Shown here: piece by piece, positions 11,001 to 18,323 of the stretch
Numbering within the stretch: position 1 is the first letter of the stretch
Layout of the letters: each line of letters starts with the position of its first letter
Source of the DNA: an uncultured Flavobacteriia bacterium
GTDB taxonomy: Bacteria; Bacteroidota; Bacteroidia; Flavobacteriales_D; Crocinitomicaceae
Assembly (NCBI GenBank): GCA_937975705.1
Contig: CALJTX010000020.1
Span: forward strand, 140,744-204,743
Length of the DNA stretch: 64,000 nt
Direction of reading: 5' to 3'
Made by a program: the position numbers and the translations under genes
Notes under the pieces: model-generated
What the model saw: only the letters and a program-made list of their open reading frames with translations
Told to the model about the DNA's origin: nothing
Databases searched by the model: none

Positions 11001-14000
11001 ACTTCTGCTCCTTTTGCAGTTACTATGAACGCCGCTCCAATTGCAACGGTTACAGCAAGTGGTGCAACAACATTCTGTGCGGGTGGTTCGGTTACACTTA
11101 CTGCACCAGTTGCAGCTTCCTATCTCTGGAATTCAGGTGAAACAACTCAATCAATTGTTGCATCTGTAGACGGCCCATATGCTGTCACAATAACAGATGG
11201 TAATGGTTGTACGGCAACTTCTGCAAATACAAACATCACAGTATTGTCTGTACCAAGTGTTCAGGCTATCGCTGGAAATAACACTATCTGTGCAGGAAGT
11301 TCAACTGTCCTTACAAACGCAACAATTGGTGGCACATGGTCATCTTCAAATACAAGTGTTGCTACCATAAATTCTGCAGGTGTCTTAACAGCTGTTTCGA
11401 ATGGAGCTGCTACAATTACTTATAGCGTCTCTAATGCAAATGGTTGTTCTACTGCTGTTCAATTTAATGTGAATGTCAACGCGAACCCAGTATTAAGTTC
11501 GAATACAGGATCAGCAGCAGTATGTGTGGGTTCAACTTCAACTTTGGCAAATGCACAAGCTGGAGGTACTTGGAGTTCATCGGATGTGGCAATTGCTACA
11601 GTAGCAGCAAACGGTACAATCACTGGAATTAGTGCTGGCCCAGCTGTTATTACATATACATACACAAATGCTTTGGGTTGTACTTCTCAGACATCAACGT
11701 CAGTTCAAATCAATGCCTTACCTGCTGCAACAATCTCAACAAGTGGGTCTACTACTTTCTGTTCTGGTGGTTCAGTTACTTTGACTGCGTCAGCCGGCAT
11801 GACTTATGCCTGGTCTACTGGTGAGCCAACGCAAGCTATTACGGTGAGTACAGCAGGATCTTATTCAGTTACAGTTACAAATTCAAATGGCTGTTCGGCT
11901 ACTTCCGCTCCTGTATCAGTTACTGTAAATGCATTGCCTGCAGTATCGATTGCGCATATCGGAGCAACTACATTCTGTGCAGGTGGTTCTGTCTCATTAA
12001 TTGCGCCGTTGAATTCAACTTACACTTATTCTTGGAATAATGGTTCAAATGCAATCGCAGGTGCATCCAATAATACTTATGTTGCAAGTGCAACAGGTTC
12101 TTATACTTTAACTATTACAGACGCTAACGGCTGTACAGCAACTTCTTCAGCGCTTCCTGTTACGGTTAATGCGCTTCCGGTTGTTACTGCAACTGCAAAT
12201 GGCGCAACTTCTTTCTGTGACGGCGGTTCTGTAACATTGAGCGCAACAGGTGCTGCAACTTATGTTTGGTCTAATGGTGCAACTACACCATCTATCACTG
12301 TAAGCAGCTCTGATGACTACAGTGTAACCGGAACAACAGTAGAAGGTTGTTCATCTGTTAGTAACGCGATTACTGTTGTTGTAAATGCGCTACCAACTGC
12401 TAGTATTACTTCAACTGGTTCATCTGTATGTTTGGGTTCAACTGTAACACTTACAGCAGCGGGTGGAGCTACTTATTCTTGGAGTAATGGTTCAACAAAT
12501 GCAACTATAAACGTGACAGCAGCGAATACTTACACAGTTACTGTTACAAGTGCTGCAGGCTGTACCTCAACTGCGAGTGAAACGGTAGTATTCAATGCAA
12601 ACCCAGCTGTAGTTATCAGTGCGAATGGCCCAACTGTCTTCTGTACAGGTGGTTCTCTAACACTTACTGCAACAGGTGGATCTAACTATGTTTGGAGCAA
12701 CGGTGACCAAGGCGCGTCAACGACTGTTCATCAATCAGGTAATTACTACGTAATCGTAACAAACGCTGCAGGTTGTACAACACAATCTTCAGTAGTAAAC
12801 GTTACGGTTAACAATAATCCAACTGTTGCTGCAATTACCGGAGCAAATGCAGTTTGTGAGGGTGGTTCTGTGCATTTAACGTCTGCTACCCAAGGTGGTG
12901 TTTGGTCTGCTGCTAATAACTTCATTGCAACGATCGACGGAGCTGGATATGTAACAGGTTTAAACGCTGGTTCAACAACAATTACGTACACTGTAACATC
13001 AAATGGCTGTACAGCATCAACAAGTGCACAAGTTAGTGTCTTGAACAATCCAGTTACACCAACTATTACAGCAAGCGGTAATACAACACTTTGTCCAGGA
13101 GGATCAGTCGTGTTATTTGCATCAAACGGAGCAAATTACCAATGGAGTTCTGGTGCAACCACACCTTTCATTGTAGCTGACCAATCGGGTTCATATACAG
13201 TTAGTGTAACATCCATTAATGGTTGTACTGCAACTTCATTGCCAATCCAAGTCTTTATTGGTGACAATACAGCACCAGTTATTACGGCGCCTTTGAATGT
13301 AACGGTCACTCCAAACCTTGGTTGCGAAGCCATCGGCGTAGCTTTGGGTAATCCATTTACTTCAGACAACTGTGGAGTTGCATCAGTATCAAACGATGCG
13401 CCTTCTATCTTCCCAATCGGGCCAACGGTTGTGACCTGGACGGTAACAGATAACTCTGGAAACACATCTTCAGCAACGCAAGTTGTTACAGTTGTCGACA
13501 ACAATGCACCAGTGGTTCAAGCCCCTGCAGATGTTAAGGTTGCAAGTAATGTATATTGTGAGGCAATAGGTGTTGATTTAGGCAATCCAATCGCTACAGA
13601 TAACTGTACGAATAACCTTACGATTACGAACAATGCACCAGCGGTTTATCCGCTTGGCAATACAATTGTTACATGGACAGTCGTTGACGGTGCTGGAAAC
13701 ATCACAACTGTAGATCAAACGGTAACCGTTGCTGATGAATCTGCTCCACAAGTGTTGTTGGCGAACACATCTGTAATTCTCGATGCTAACGGCTATGCAA
13801 CTTTAGGTTTCGAAGATTTAGATAATGGTTCTGTAGACAACTGTGGTATTGCTAGCGCTGTCTTGAGCCAATCAGCATTTGATTGTTCAAACACAGGCGA
13901 TAACTTAATAACAGTTTACGTTACTGATAATTCTGGAAATCAGTCAAGTGCAAGTGTGCTTGTAACAGTAGTGGCGTCAGATGCTTGTGGTGGATCACAA

Positions 14001-14282
14001 TGGTCCGGACCGGTTGTTCCAGATGCGTTTACGCCTAATGGAAATAACTACAATGACACATGGGTAATTCCAGGTCTAGAAGGCTACACAACCAAGAAAA
14101 TGGAAATTTATAGCCGCTATGGCACTGTAGTTTATGGAGCTGATAGCTACAACAACGACTGGGATGGTACATTGTTAAATACTGGTACGCCTGTACCAGA
14201 CGGAACATATTATTACATCCTTACCTTAAATGGAGGCAAGCAATTGAATGGTTATGTTTACATCAACCGCGTACAGAAATAA
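5031..14282 (+). CDS. Giant multidomain T9SS adhesin with lectin-like domain and CHU_C tail
   Basis: A protein of about 3083 residues. The ATG at 5031 is chosen; an in-frame GTG lies at 5025, and an ATG at 5145 would leave a normal-length signal peptide, so the start is uncertain. Order, numbered from 5031: signal segment ending SGLDVLAQ (about 54-72); glycine-rich domain of the SWTVPAGVTSITV type (75-310); Ig-like domain; a cysteine-containing unique region (400-570); PKD-like domains; a SUEL-type lectin-like domain (about 799-903); another PKD-like domain; 23 tandem Ig-like repeats (1013-2744); two HYR domains plus a related one (2745-2990); and a C-terminal gliding-motility-associated CHU_C domain (2993-3083: PDAFTPNGNNYNDTW ... 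IYSRYGTVVY ... DGTYYYIL). CHU_C is a type B sorting signal, and such cargo needs a PorP/SprF-like partner, which is the next gene. Expected role: a cell-surface filamentous adhesin, perhaps binding glycans. The ligand is unknown. Confidence 0.9.
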   Translation: MNFEMKNMNTNEKNTKCYMNLQNNHVHSYLLNDNNRSIMNRSLFATSLKNWFVSGAAVLLIILASGLDVLAQNVSLTYSTATSWTVPAGVTSITVRAKGGAGGYGGTDGAGSVAAGPSQVGIIEATYSVTPGDVISFYPGGAGGNGATTSCGGGGAAGIDTYPLLNFNGGTGGNAACSGSSGGGGGGGAATVVTLNSSIVIVAAGGGGGGGNGNCYGSGYSGNNITNSTGSYNGGNGVAGNACGQADGGGSGAGGGGYFGSWGGGSHLTSCGGECGGDGGYRGTCYVTNAATVLNNGTYSWYSGGNVIVEYTAVAGSASADQTICAGNSPANLTLSGFIGDIQWQFSTDNVNFSNISGATGSTLSSAQMGVLTATRYYRAVVSGVVTSNVVTVTVNPSPVISMSNSLCTTNTLQWMTMNSISAASASGVGQNGITVAITQSGSGMLNVNGMYQATQFPAQYNVPTSGATIANQYSGNFQACFSQPVVNPVVAFSSIGNPSNCVPIIVSQPYSVVWNGQGMTYTSSTQMTGCEGKTIIRLDGTVTCVNFNYTQSEYYSTIAFGFENQNCYSPTVCSGSSVTLNASGAANYAWTPSAGLNTASGASVIATPTATTTYTVSDPTDICAAPLSVTVNVNPTPVVTVPANIVEMTGTTIPAQTFTSSVTGTTYAWTNSAASIGLAASGSGSTPSFVATNTTASPVTGTINVTPTAPNTCVGAAQAFTITVDPTPNVNQPANVTNCEGTLTTVDFNGTTANTNYLWTNTNTSIGLAASGSNDLSFTSQNPTNVAQTATVTVTPQAYVTQGYVWGSVNENGTLTLNAPAGKVFTNVAFASYGTPSGSAGNYTLGACNAATSSSVISGLAIGNSTMSVVANNATFGDPCPTSTKALAVKLGYGVSINGAAKTFTITVNPSATIANSSDTICTGTAFNFATGSADIVPSNTTYAWTVVNNTNIGGETAQSTNTSAVSQTLFNLTSVDQIAVYTVTPTSGTAACVGAPFTYNVTVTPLPTTISAAGPTTFCDGGSVTLIAPVAPIQMSYTYQWNLNGTPISGATAISYIAVASGSYTVTVTNNVGCSATSLPVVVTENPLPTVAAITGTTSVCVGSNTTLASATIGGTWSSSNTAIASVSATTGVVTGVSAGTAIITYSVTNVNGCTNTQTATVTINAIPTVASLTGATTLCVGANTTLESATIGGAWSTSNVAVATVSASGVVTGVSAGLATITYTVTNVSGCVNSVSADVTINAIPTPTITASGATTFCSTGTVTLTASTAASYLWSNGAQTQAITVNSSGSYYVTVTNAAGCSATSAATVVTMNALPVVAAITGATNLCVGANTTLESATIGGVWSTSSSAIATVSASGVVTGIASGQATITYTVTNGSGCVSSVSADINVNAIPIPSITASGATTFCAGGSVTLTASAGSSYLWSNGAQTQAITVSATGSYYVAVTNASGCTATTAATSVTVNALPTANILAGGPLTFCQGGSVTLNASPVVSGSTYLWSTGATTSSINVTTSSTITVSITTAAGCSTTSLPTSVFVNANPAATITASSATTFCQGGSVTLTANAGTGLSYQWSNGSNNQTLTVNTSGSNTVTVTDANGCSTTSAATVVTVNSLPVAPVITGTAAVCVGSTTLLSTTASNPVWSSANSAVATVAANGLVTGVSAGTVAITYTTTNANGCVNSQSITVSVNILPTAAISTLGATTFCQGGSVNLLASSAPAGLTYTYQWRLNGTAITGATTSTYVATASGAYSVTITTNSGCSATSAATNVTVNPLPVLAANAGATSVCDGNTAVITNAQAGGLWSTANNTVAAINATTGTVTGVNPGTTTITYTYTNANGCTNTASTNFTVNSLPAAVVTANGPTTFCQGGSVVLTASSGSSYLWSTGATTQSITVNTTQDVSVTVTNANGCASTSALTAVVVNSLPLANITSLNGNSFCQGGSVTLVASAGSAYSWSNGAITQSITLSASANVTVTVTNANGCSATSAPFAVTMNAAPIATVTASGATTFCAGGSVTLTAPVAASYLWNSGETTQSIVASVDGPYAVTITDGNGCTATSANTNITVLSVPSVQAIAGNNTICAGSSTVLTNATIGGTWSSSNTSVATINSAGVLTAVSNGAATITYSVSNANGCSTAVQFNVNVNANPVLSSNTGSAAVCVGSTSTLANAQAGGTWSSSDVAIATVAANGTITGISAGPAVITYTYTNALGCTSQTSTSVQINALPAATISTSGSTTFCSGGSVTLTASAGMTYAWSTGEPTQAITVSTAGSYSVTVTNSNGCSATSAPVSVTVNALPAVSIAHIGATTFCAGGSVSLIAPLNSTYTYSWNNGSNAIAGASNNTYVASATGSYTLTITDANGCTATSSALPVTVNALPVVTATANGATSFCDGGSVTLSATGAATYVWSNGATTPSITVSSSDDYSVTGTTVEGCSSVSNAITVVVNALPTASITSTGSSVCLGSTVTLTAAGGATYSWSNGSTNATINVTAANTYTVTVTSAAGCTSTASETVVFNANPAVVISANGPTVFCTGGSLTLTATGGSNYVWSNGDQGASTTVHQSGNYYVIVTNAAGCTTQSSVVNVTVNNNPTVAAITGANAVCEGGSVHLTSATQGGVWSAANNFIATIDGAGYVTGLNAGSTTITYTVTSNGCTASTSAQVSVLNNPVTPTITASGNTTLCPGGSVVLFASNGANYQWSSGATTPFIVADQSGSYTVSVTSINGCTATSLPIQVFIGDNTAPVITAPLNVTVTPNLGCEAIGVALGNPFTSDNCGVASVSNDAPSIFPIGPTVVTWTVTDNSGNTSSATQVVTVVDNNAPVVQAPADVKVASNVYCEAIGVDLGNPIATDNCTNNLTITNNAPAVYPLGNTIVTWTVVDGAGNITTVDQTVTVADESAPQVLLANTSVILDANGYATLGFEDLDNGSVDNCGIASAVLSQSAFDCSNTGDNLITVYVTDNSGNQSSASVLVTVVASDACGGSQWSGPVVPDAFTPNGNNYNDTWVIPGLEGYTTKKMEIYSRYGTVVYGADSYNNDWDGTLLNTGTPVPDGTYYYILTLNGGKQLNGYVYINRVQK
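5574..5663 (+). repeat. Twin (GGC)6GGT tracts in the glycine-rich head
   Basis: Two identical 21-base tracts, six GGC codons followed by GGT, occupy 5574-5594 and 5643-5663. Each encodes seven glycines. Being trinucleotide repeats, slippage would change glycine number without breaking the frame, and recombination between the copies would remove 69 bases, also in frame. Confidence 0.85.
7425..7737 (+). other. SUEL-type (rhamnose/galactose-binding) lectin-like domain within the adhesin
   Basis: The encoded segment carries the hallmark order of SUEL lectin domains: ENGTLTLNAPAGKVF, then FASYGTPSGSAGNYTLGAC, then SVVANNATFGDPCP, then KALAVKLGY. The family pattern is roughly ENG-x-LTL-x-C, FA-x-YG-x-P-x-G, C, then N-x-x-FG-D-P-C and K-x-L-x-V. 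Some animal-family cysteines are replaced: APAGK stands where CxxG is usual. The domain is inserted inside a PKD-like segment whose last strand (KTFTITVNP) resumes after it. Sugar binding is inferred. Confidence 0.7.
8067..13262 (+). repeat. 23 tandem Ig-like repeats of two classes in the adhesin
   Basis: Fifteen A-type repeats of about 72 residues (T-x-TASGATTFC-x-GGSVTLTAS, YLWSNGAQTQ, SGSYYVTVTN, GC-x-ATSA) are interspersed with eight B-type repeats of about 77 residues (ITGATNLCVGANTTL, GGVWSTSSSAIATV, SGVVTGVSAGTATITYTVTN, GC). B repeats look like bacterial Ig-like group 2 (BIG_2) domains. By my reading the order is A B B A B A A A B A B A A A B B A A A A A B A. Nearly every repeat has exactly two cysteines at fixed positions, suggesting one disulfide each. 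At DNA level the repeats are diverged, so the array looks old rather than recently expanded. Confidence 0.85.
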
Positions 14283-14304
14283 TAATAAGACTAGAACTCT
14301 AGAT

Positions 14305-15225
14305 ATGAAAAAGATCAATCGCATCATTTTGACATTAGGCGCTGTGTTCATTGGCTTCGGCTCACAAGCACAGGATCCAAATTACCGTCAAAATCAGTTC
14401 AATGCACTTATGTTGAACCCTGCACAAGCAGGCGCAAATAGCTACAACGATATTTCCACGCTTGCCAATTCGCAATGGACTGGTTTGCGTGGTGCACCAA
14501 AAACGGTTACAGTTTCCGGAAATTTCAATATCATGAAAAATTTTGGTCTTGGTGTATCTTTACTTCAGGACGAGCTCGGACCGGTTAAATCTACACAGTT
14601 TGCTGTGAGTGGTGCTTACCATTTGAAATTGAACCAAAATTGGCGTTTATCGGTAGGTTTGCGTGCAACGGCGGGTAACACAACTGTGAACTTAACGGAT
14701 TTGGTTACGGGTGTTGGTAACGACCCTGACATGATGAGTAACCTCACGACAGGTTTACAGTTTAATGCTGGATACGGTGCTTTGCTTTATCACAAAAATT
14801 TCTATTTAGGTTTTTCTCAAGTTCGTGTAGCTGGATTAAGTTTCAAAGATCGCAACATGAATCTTTTTGTAGAAAATCGTGGCGGTTATGTTGGTTACAT
14901 TGGATCAAATCTAAAATTAGGTCAGCAAGTTACTTGGCGTCCTAATGTTGTTGGTCGCTACATGCAAGGTTTACCATTTACTTTGGATTGTAACATGATC
15001 TTTACGCACAAAGTTGGTTTAGACTTCGGTGTCTCCTATCAGTTAAATAGTGCTGTAGGTGGAATTGTAGGTTATGATTTTGGCAATAAGTTTTATGTAG
15101 GTTACTCATACACTTATCCTGTTTCGAAACTCAACACCGTGACTATCCAATCTCACGAAGTAGCTTTGCGTTACAAGTTCAATAACAGTGCAAGTCGCTG
15201 TCAAGGACCTCGCTTTTTCAATTGA
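14305..15225 (+). CDS. PorP/SprF family type IX secretion system membrane protein
   Basis: 306 residues starting at the ATG that precedes a signal peptide (MKKINRIILTLGAVFIGFGSQAQ). An in-frame ATG at 14248 lies inside the adhesin gene and is unlikely. The N-terminus has the family signature YRQNQFNALMLNPAQAG, followed by alternating beta strands (NFNIMKNFGLGVSLL, WRLSVGLRATAG, VGLDFGVSYQL, KFYVGYSYTYPV) of an outer-membrane beta-barrel. Family members (TIGR03519) include PorP and SprF; SprF is needed to export SprB, and SprF-like proteins pair with type B cargo. Position 22 bases after the CHU_C-bearing adhesin and 19 before an OmpA protein supports a dedicated partner role. The core T9SS porP is usually beside porKLMN, which is absent here, so I leave the symbol empty. 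Confidence 0.88.
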   Translation: MKKINRIILTLGAVFIGFGSQAQDPNYRQNQFNALMLNPAQAGANSYNDISTLANSQWTGLRGAPKTVTVSGNFNIMKNFGLGVSLLQDELGPVKSTQFAVSGAYHLKLNQNWRLSVGLRATAGNTTVNLTDLVTGVGNDPDMMSNLTTGLQFNAGYGALLYHKNFYLGFSQVRVAGLSFKDRNMNLFVENRGGYVGYIGSNLKLGQQVTWRPNVVGRYMQGLPFTLDCNMIFTHKVGLDFGVSYQLNSAVGGIVGYDFGNKFYVGYSYTYPVSKLNTVTIQSHEVALRYKFNNSASRCQGPRFFN

Positions 15226-15244
15226 TTTATCTTAACTGAACTCC

Positions 15245-17182
15245 ATGCGTTTTTGGCTCGCGGCTTTTATCGGAATTACGATTACCTCTTTACTTCATGC
15301 ACAGGATGTTGAATTGAAATCTGCATGTTTCAATACACCCTACGATGATTTTGCAGCCAGACAATACGGTGGTAAAATCTATGTCTTATCAGCGGCAATA
15401 AATGCTTGCGAAGACACTGACATGGATGAATTTGCCAAGAAACCATTTTCTGATCTCTATGTTGTAGATAACTGTAAGTTGAATCAGGCAACACTACTTA
15501 GCGCTACTGAAAAAACGCAAATGATGCTCAGTACCTGCTACTATGATGGTCCTGTTTCTTCTAATGTAGCAAATGATATTTTGTTTTTTACGAATAACCA
15601 AGGTTCAGATAAAAATCAGACCTTGACAATTCATTATTCAACGAAAAATGCAAAAGGTGAGTGGTCTACTCCAGTTCCGTTTACCTATAACAACGATGCT
15701 TATAATACAACGCATCCGTTTTTCGACGAAAAGAACAACACATTATATTTTGCATCAGATATGCCAGGAGGCCAAGGTGGAATGGATATCTATAAGTGTA
15801 CTTTTCAAAATGGCAAGTTTGGAGCCAAAGAGAATGTACGTTTGGTGAATACAGCACAAAATGACCTCTTCCCAGTTTACCAAAATGGCAAATTGTATTT
15901 CAGTTCACAAGGGCATCAATCAATAGGGGCCTATGATTTATTTGTAGTGGAGAATTTAGAGGTGAAGTCAATGGGTGCACCGTTCAATACTGCCTATGAT
16001 GACCTCGCTATCTTTTTTACCGGAGAGAAGCAAGGATTCATGACTTCTAATCGCGCTACAACTGGAGCAACAGACGACATCTATCTCTTTACCATCAAAG
16101 AGAAGTTTGTCGACATTCCACTTGAATATGTCGTCAAAGACATTCAAACTGGCGACCCTATCGAAGGTGTTACTGTACGTGTTGTGGATGATTCTACAGG
16201 TATTGTACTATTCGAAGGCTCAACAGATGCGATTGGAAGTATTTCGCAGCTTTTAGACAGCATGCTTATTGGAGACAATATCCGTATCAAAGTAAGCCTC
16301 GATAAAGAAGGTTACTCTTCTAAAGAAGTATTCTTTACCCTTACTGCCAAAGACTCGACTAAAATCAACGTAAGAGACCTTGTCAACCTGGACCTCGAGC
16401 CATTGTTACAAGACATGGAAATTACAGCATTGCTAGGTCTGAAATCCATATATTATGATTTCGACAAAGCGGACCTAAGACCAGACGCAATCATTGAATT
16501 GGATAAGGTGGTTCGTTTCATGAACAAGCATCCAAAAATTGAGGTTGAATTAGGGTCGCATACTGACTGTCGTGGTCCAGCAATTTACAATCAGGCTTTA
16601 TCTGATCGCAGGGCTAAGAATGCAGCTGTTTATATCCAAGCGCGCATTTCGAACCCAAATCGGATCACTTATAAGGGTTATGGCGAGGCACAACTTCGCG
16701 TAGATTGCCCATGTGAAGGTGGTCAAAAATCACAATGTTCTGAACAAGAAAATCAGCTCAACCGTAGAACTGAATTTGTCATTCGTGGCCTGAATATTTC
16801 TACTGGTACTGATAAGGTGAAACCAAAAGGTGGAGTGCAAGGTGGCAACATGAATTTCAAAGTTGATAACGGCGCTCAACCAGACTATCGTTTAGAAGGT
16901 ATTTCTAATGAAACAGGTGTTCATTTTAGAGTACAAGTAGAGTCTTCAAAGATCCAAATTCCTAATCCTACCGTTTATTTCAAGCGCGAAGATGTATACG
17001 AATATGAGTTAGAAGGAAGTTTCAAATATTGTTTGGGTTCTACTGTAAAAACTATCGAGGAAGCGGTCGCTTTACAAGATCAATTGCGTAAGTCGGGTTA
17101 TACTGAAGCATTTGTTGTTGCTTTTAATAACAACAAACGCATTACACTAGACAGCGCCAAAAAAATGTTGTTGGGTCAGTAA
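15245..17182 (+). CDS. OmpA-family protein with PD40-like propeller and SPOR-like C-terminus
   Basis: 645 residues with signal peptide (MRFWLAAFIGITITSLLHAQ). Residues about 90-285 contain WD40/PD40-like beta-propeller motifs (NNTLYFASDMPGGQGGMDIYK, GKLYFSSQGHQSIGAYDLF). A carboxypeptidase-regulatory-like fold follows (VVKDIQTGDPIEGVTVRVV). An OmpA peptidoglycan-binding domain lies at about 391-515 (IYYDFDKADLRPDA, SHTDCRGPAIYNQALSDRRA). The last 80 residues resemble a SPOR-type domain (TIEEAVALQDQLRKSGYTEAFVVAF). It probably ties the upstream adhesin/PorP pair to the cell wall. The order adhesin, PorP/SprF, OmpA is a recurring one in Bacteroidetes. Confidence 0.88.
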   Translation: MRFWLAAFIGITITSLLHAQDVELKSACFNTPYDDFAARQYGGKIYVLSAAINACEDTDMDEFAKKPFSDLYVVDNCKLNQATLLSATEKTQMMLSTCYYDGPVSSNVANDILFFTNNQGSDKNQTLTIHYSTKNAKGEWSTPVPFTYNNDAYNTTHPFFDEKNNTLYFASDMPGGQGGMDIYKCTFQNGKFGAKENVRLVNTAQNDLFPVYQNGKLYFSSQGHQSIGAYDLFVVENLEVKSMGAPFNTAYDDLAIFFTGEKQGFMTSNRATTGATDDIYLFTIKEKFVDIPLEYVVKDIQTGDPIEGVTVRVVDDSTGIVLFEGSTDAIGSISQLLDSMLIGDNIRIKVSLDKEGYSSKEVFFTLTAKDSTKINVRDLVNLDLEPLLQDMEITALLGLKSIYYDFDKADLRPDAIIELDKVVRFMNKHPKIEVELGSHTDCRGPAIYNQALSDRRAKNAAVYIQARISNPNRITYKGYGEAQLRVDCPCEGGQKSQCSEQENQLNRRTEFVIRGLNISTGTDKVKPKGGVQGGNMNFKVDNGAQPDYRLEGISNETGVHFRVQVESSKIQIPNPTVYFKREDVYEYELEGSFKYCLGSTVKTIEEAVALQDQLRKSGYTEAFVVAFNNNKRITLDSAKKMLLGQ

Positions 17183-17192
17183 TCCTAGCCTC

Positions 17193-18323
17193 ATGCTTCA
17201 GTCTAAGTTTCCGCATGTAGGAACAACCATTTTCACTACCATGTCTGCATTGGCCAACCAGCACAATGCAATTAATTTAGCGCAAGGATTTCCCAATTTC
17301 CCAATAGACCAGCAACTTCAAGAGTGCTTAATAGAAGCTGCTCAAGCAAATGCGCATCAGTATGCGCCCATGGCGGGTGTATTGGAGCTCCGTCAGAAAA
17401 TTACGACCTTAATCGCCAGACAATATCAAAGGGTCATACAGCCTGATCAGGTACTCATAACGGCAGGCGCGACACAAGCCATTTTTACGGCCATACAAGC
17501 ACTTGTTCACGCAGGAGAAGAGGTTGTTATACTCGACCCGTCTTATGACTGTTATGAAGCGCCAATTCGATTAGCTGGTGCAGAACCAATCCGCATTCCT
17601 TTGGACCAAAATTTTAAACCTGATTGGTCTCGTATTGCTGCTGCAATTACCTCTAAAACGAGAATGCTTATCACCAATAACCCTCATAATCCAAGTGGTA
17701 CAATTTGGGATGCGCAGGATTATTTAGCTTTGGAGGAACTCATGCAAGCAAACCCCGAACTGATTCTTCTCTCGGATGAAGTCTATGAATACATCACTTT
17801 TGAAGATGCATTCAAATCAATAAATGAGTGTCCTGCAATTCGCGATCGAGCTATTATTGTATCGTCTTTTGGCAAGACTTTTCATATAACAGGTTGGAAA
17901 GTGGGATATTTGGTCTGTAGCCCGAGCCTAATGGCAGAAATACATAAGGTGCACCAATTCCTTGTGTTCAGCGTCAATAGCATCGCCCAACATGCGCTTT
18001 GCGCTTATTTGGACCACGTCGATGTCAGCCTACTGGGCTCCTTTTATAAAGAAAAACGCGATCTCTTTCGAGCGGCTTTGGCAAATAGCCGTTTTGAGCT
18101 ACTTCCGGCTCAGGGAAGTTATTTTCAAGTGGCCTCTTATTCAGGTATTTCAGATCTGCCTGATACACTTTTTTGTAAAGAATTGACCATTGATCATGGT
18201 GTTGCAGCCATTCCGCTCTCCGTTTTTAATGCAAATGGGGCCGATCGCAAATTGATCCGTTTTTGTTATGCTAAAACAACGGCAACGCTACAAGCAGCAA
18301 CAGAAAGATTATGCAGAATTTAA
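17193..18323 (+). CDS. PLP-dependent aminotransferase, methionine/glutamine transaminase type
   Basis: 376 residues, fold type I aminotransferase class I/II. Visible landmarks: N166 in NNPHNPSGT, D195 in LLSDEVYEY, the PLP lysine K228 in SSFGKTFHITGWKVGY, and an arginine in KLIRFCYAK that would bind the substrate carboxylate. The N-terminal motif NLAQGFPNFP and HQYAPMAG are typical of the YbdL/KAT (kynurenine or glutamine transaminase K) group. The last 13 bases overlap the omega-amidase gene, so the pair is translationally coupled. Together they would transaminate methionine or phenylalanine 2-oxoacids with glutamine and hydrolyse the resulting 2-oxoglutaramate. Cytoplasmic. A role in methionine salvage is inferred from the pairing. 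Confidence 0.87.
   Translation: MLQSKFPHVGTTIFTTMSALANQHNAINLAQGFPNFPIDQQLQECLIEAAQANAHQYAPMAGVLELRQKITTLIARQYQRVIQPDQVLITAGATQAIFTAIQALVHAGEEVVILDPSYDCYEAPIRLAGAEPIRIPLDQNFKPDWSRIAAAITSKTRMLITNNPHNPSGTIWDAQDYLALEELMQANPELILLSDEVYEYITFEDAFKSINECPAIRDRAIIVSSFGKTFHITGWKVGYLVCSPSLMAEIHKVHQFLVFSVNSIAQHALCAYLDHVDVSLLGSFYKEKRDLFRAALANSRFELLPAQGSYFQVASYSGISDLPDTLFCKELTIDHGVAAIPLSVFNANGADRKLIRFCYAKTTATLQAATERLCRI

Noticed and set aside
8067..13262. CRISPR-like periodic repeats
   Set aside because: Period is about 216-230 bases with diverged DNA and a continuous protein frame; it is a protein repeat array, not a CRISPR array.
13136..13504. 122-codon minus-strand frame in the HYR region
   Set aside because: It is antisense to well-recognised HYR domains and has no independent support.
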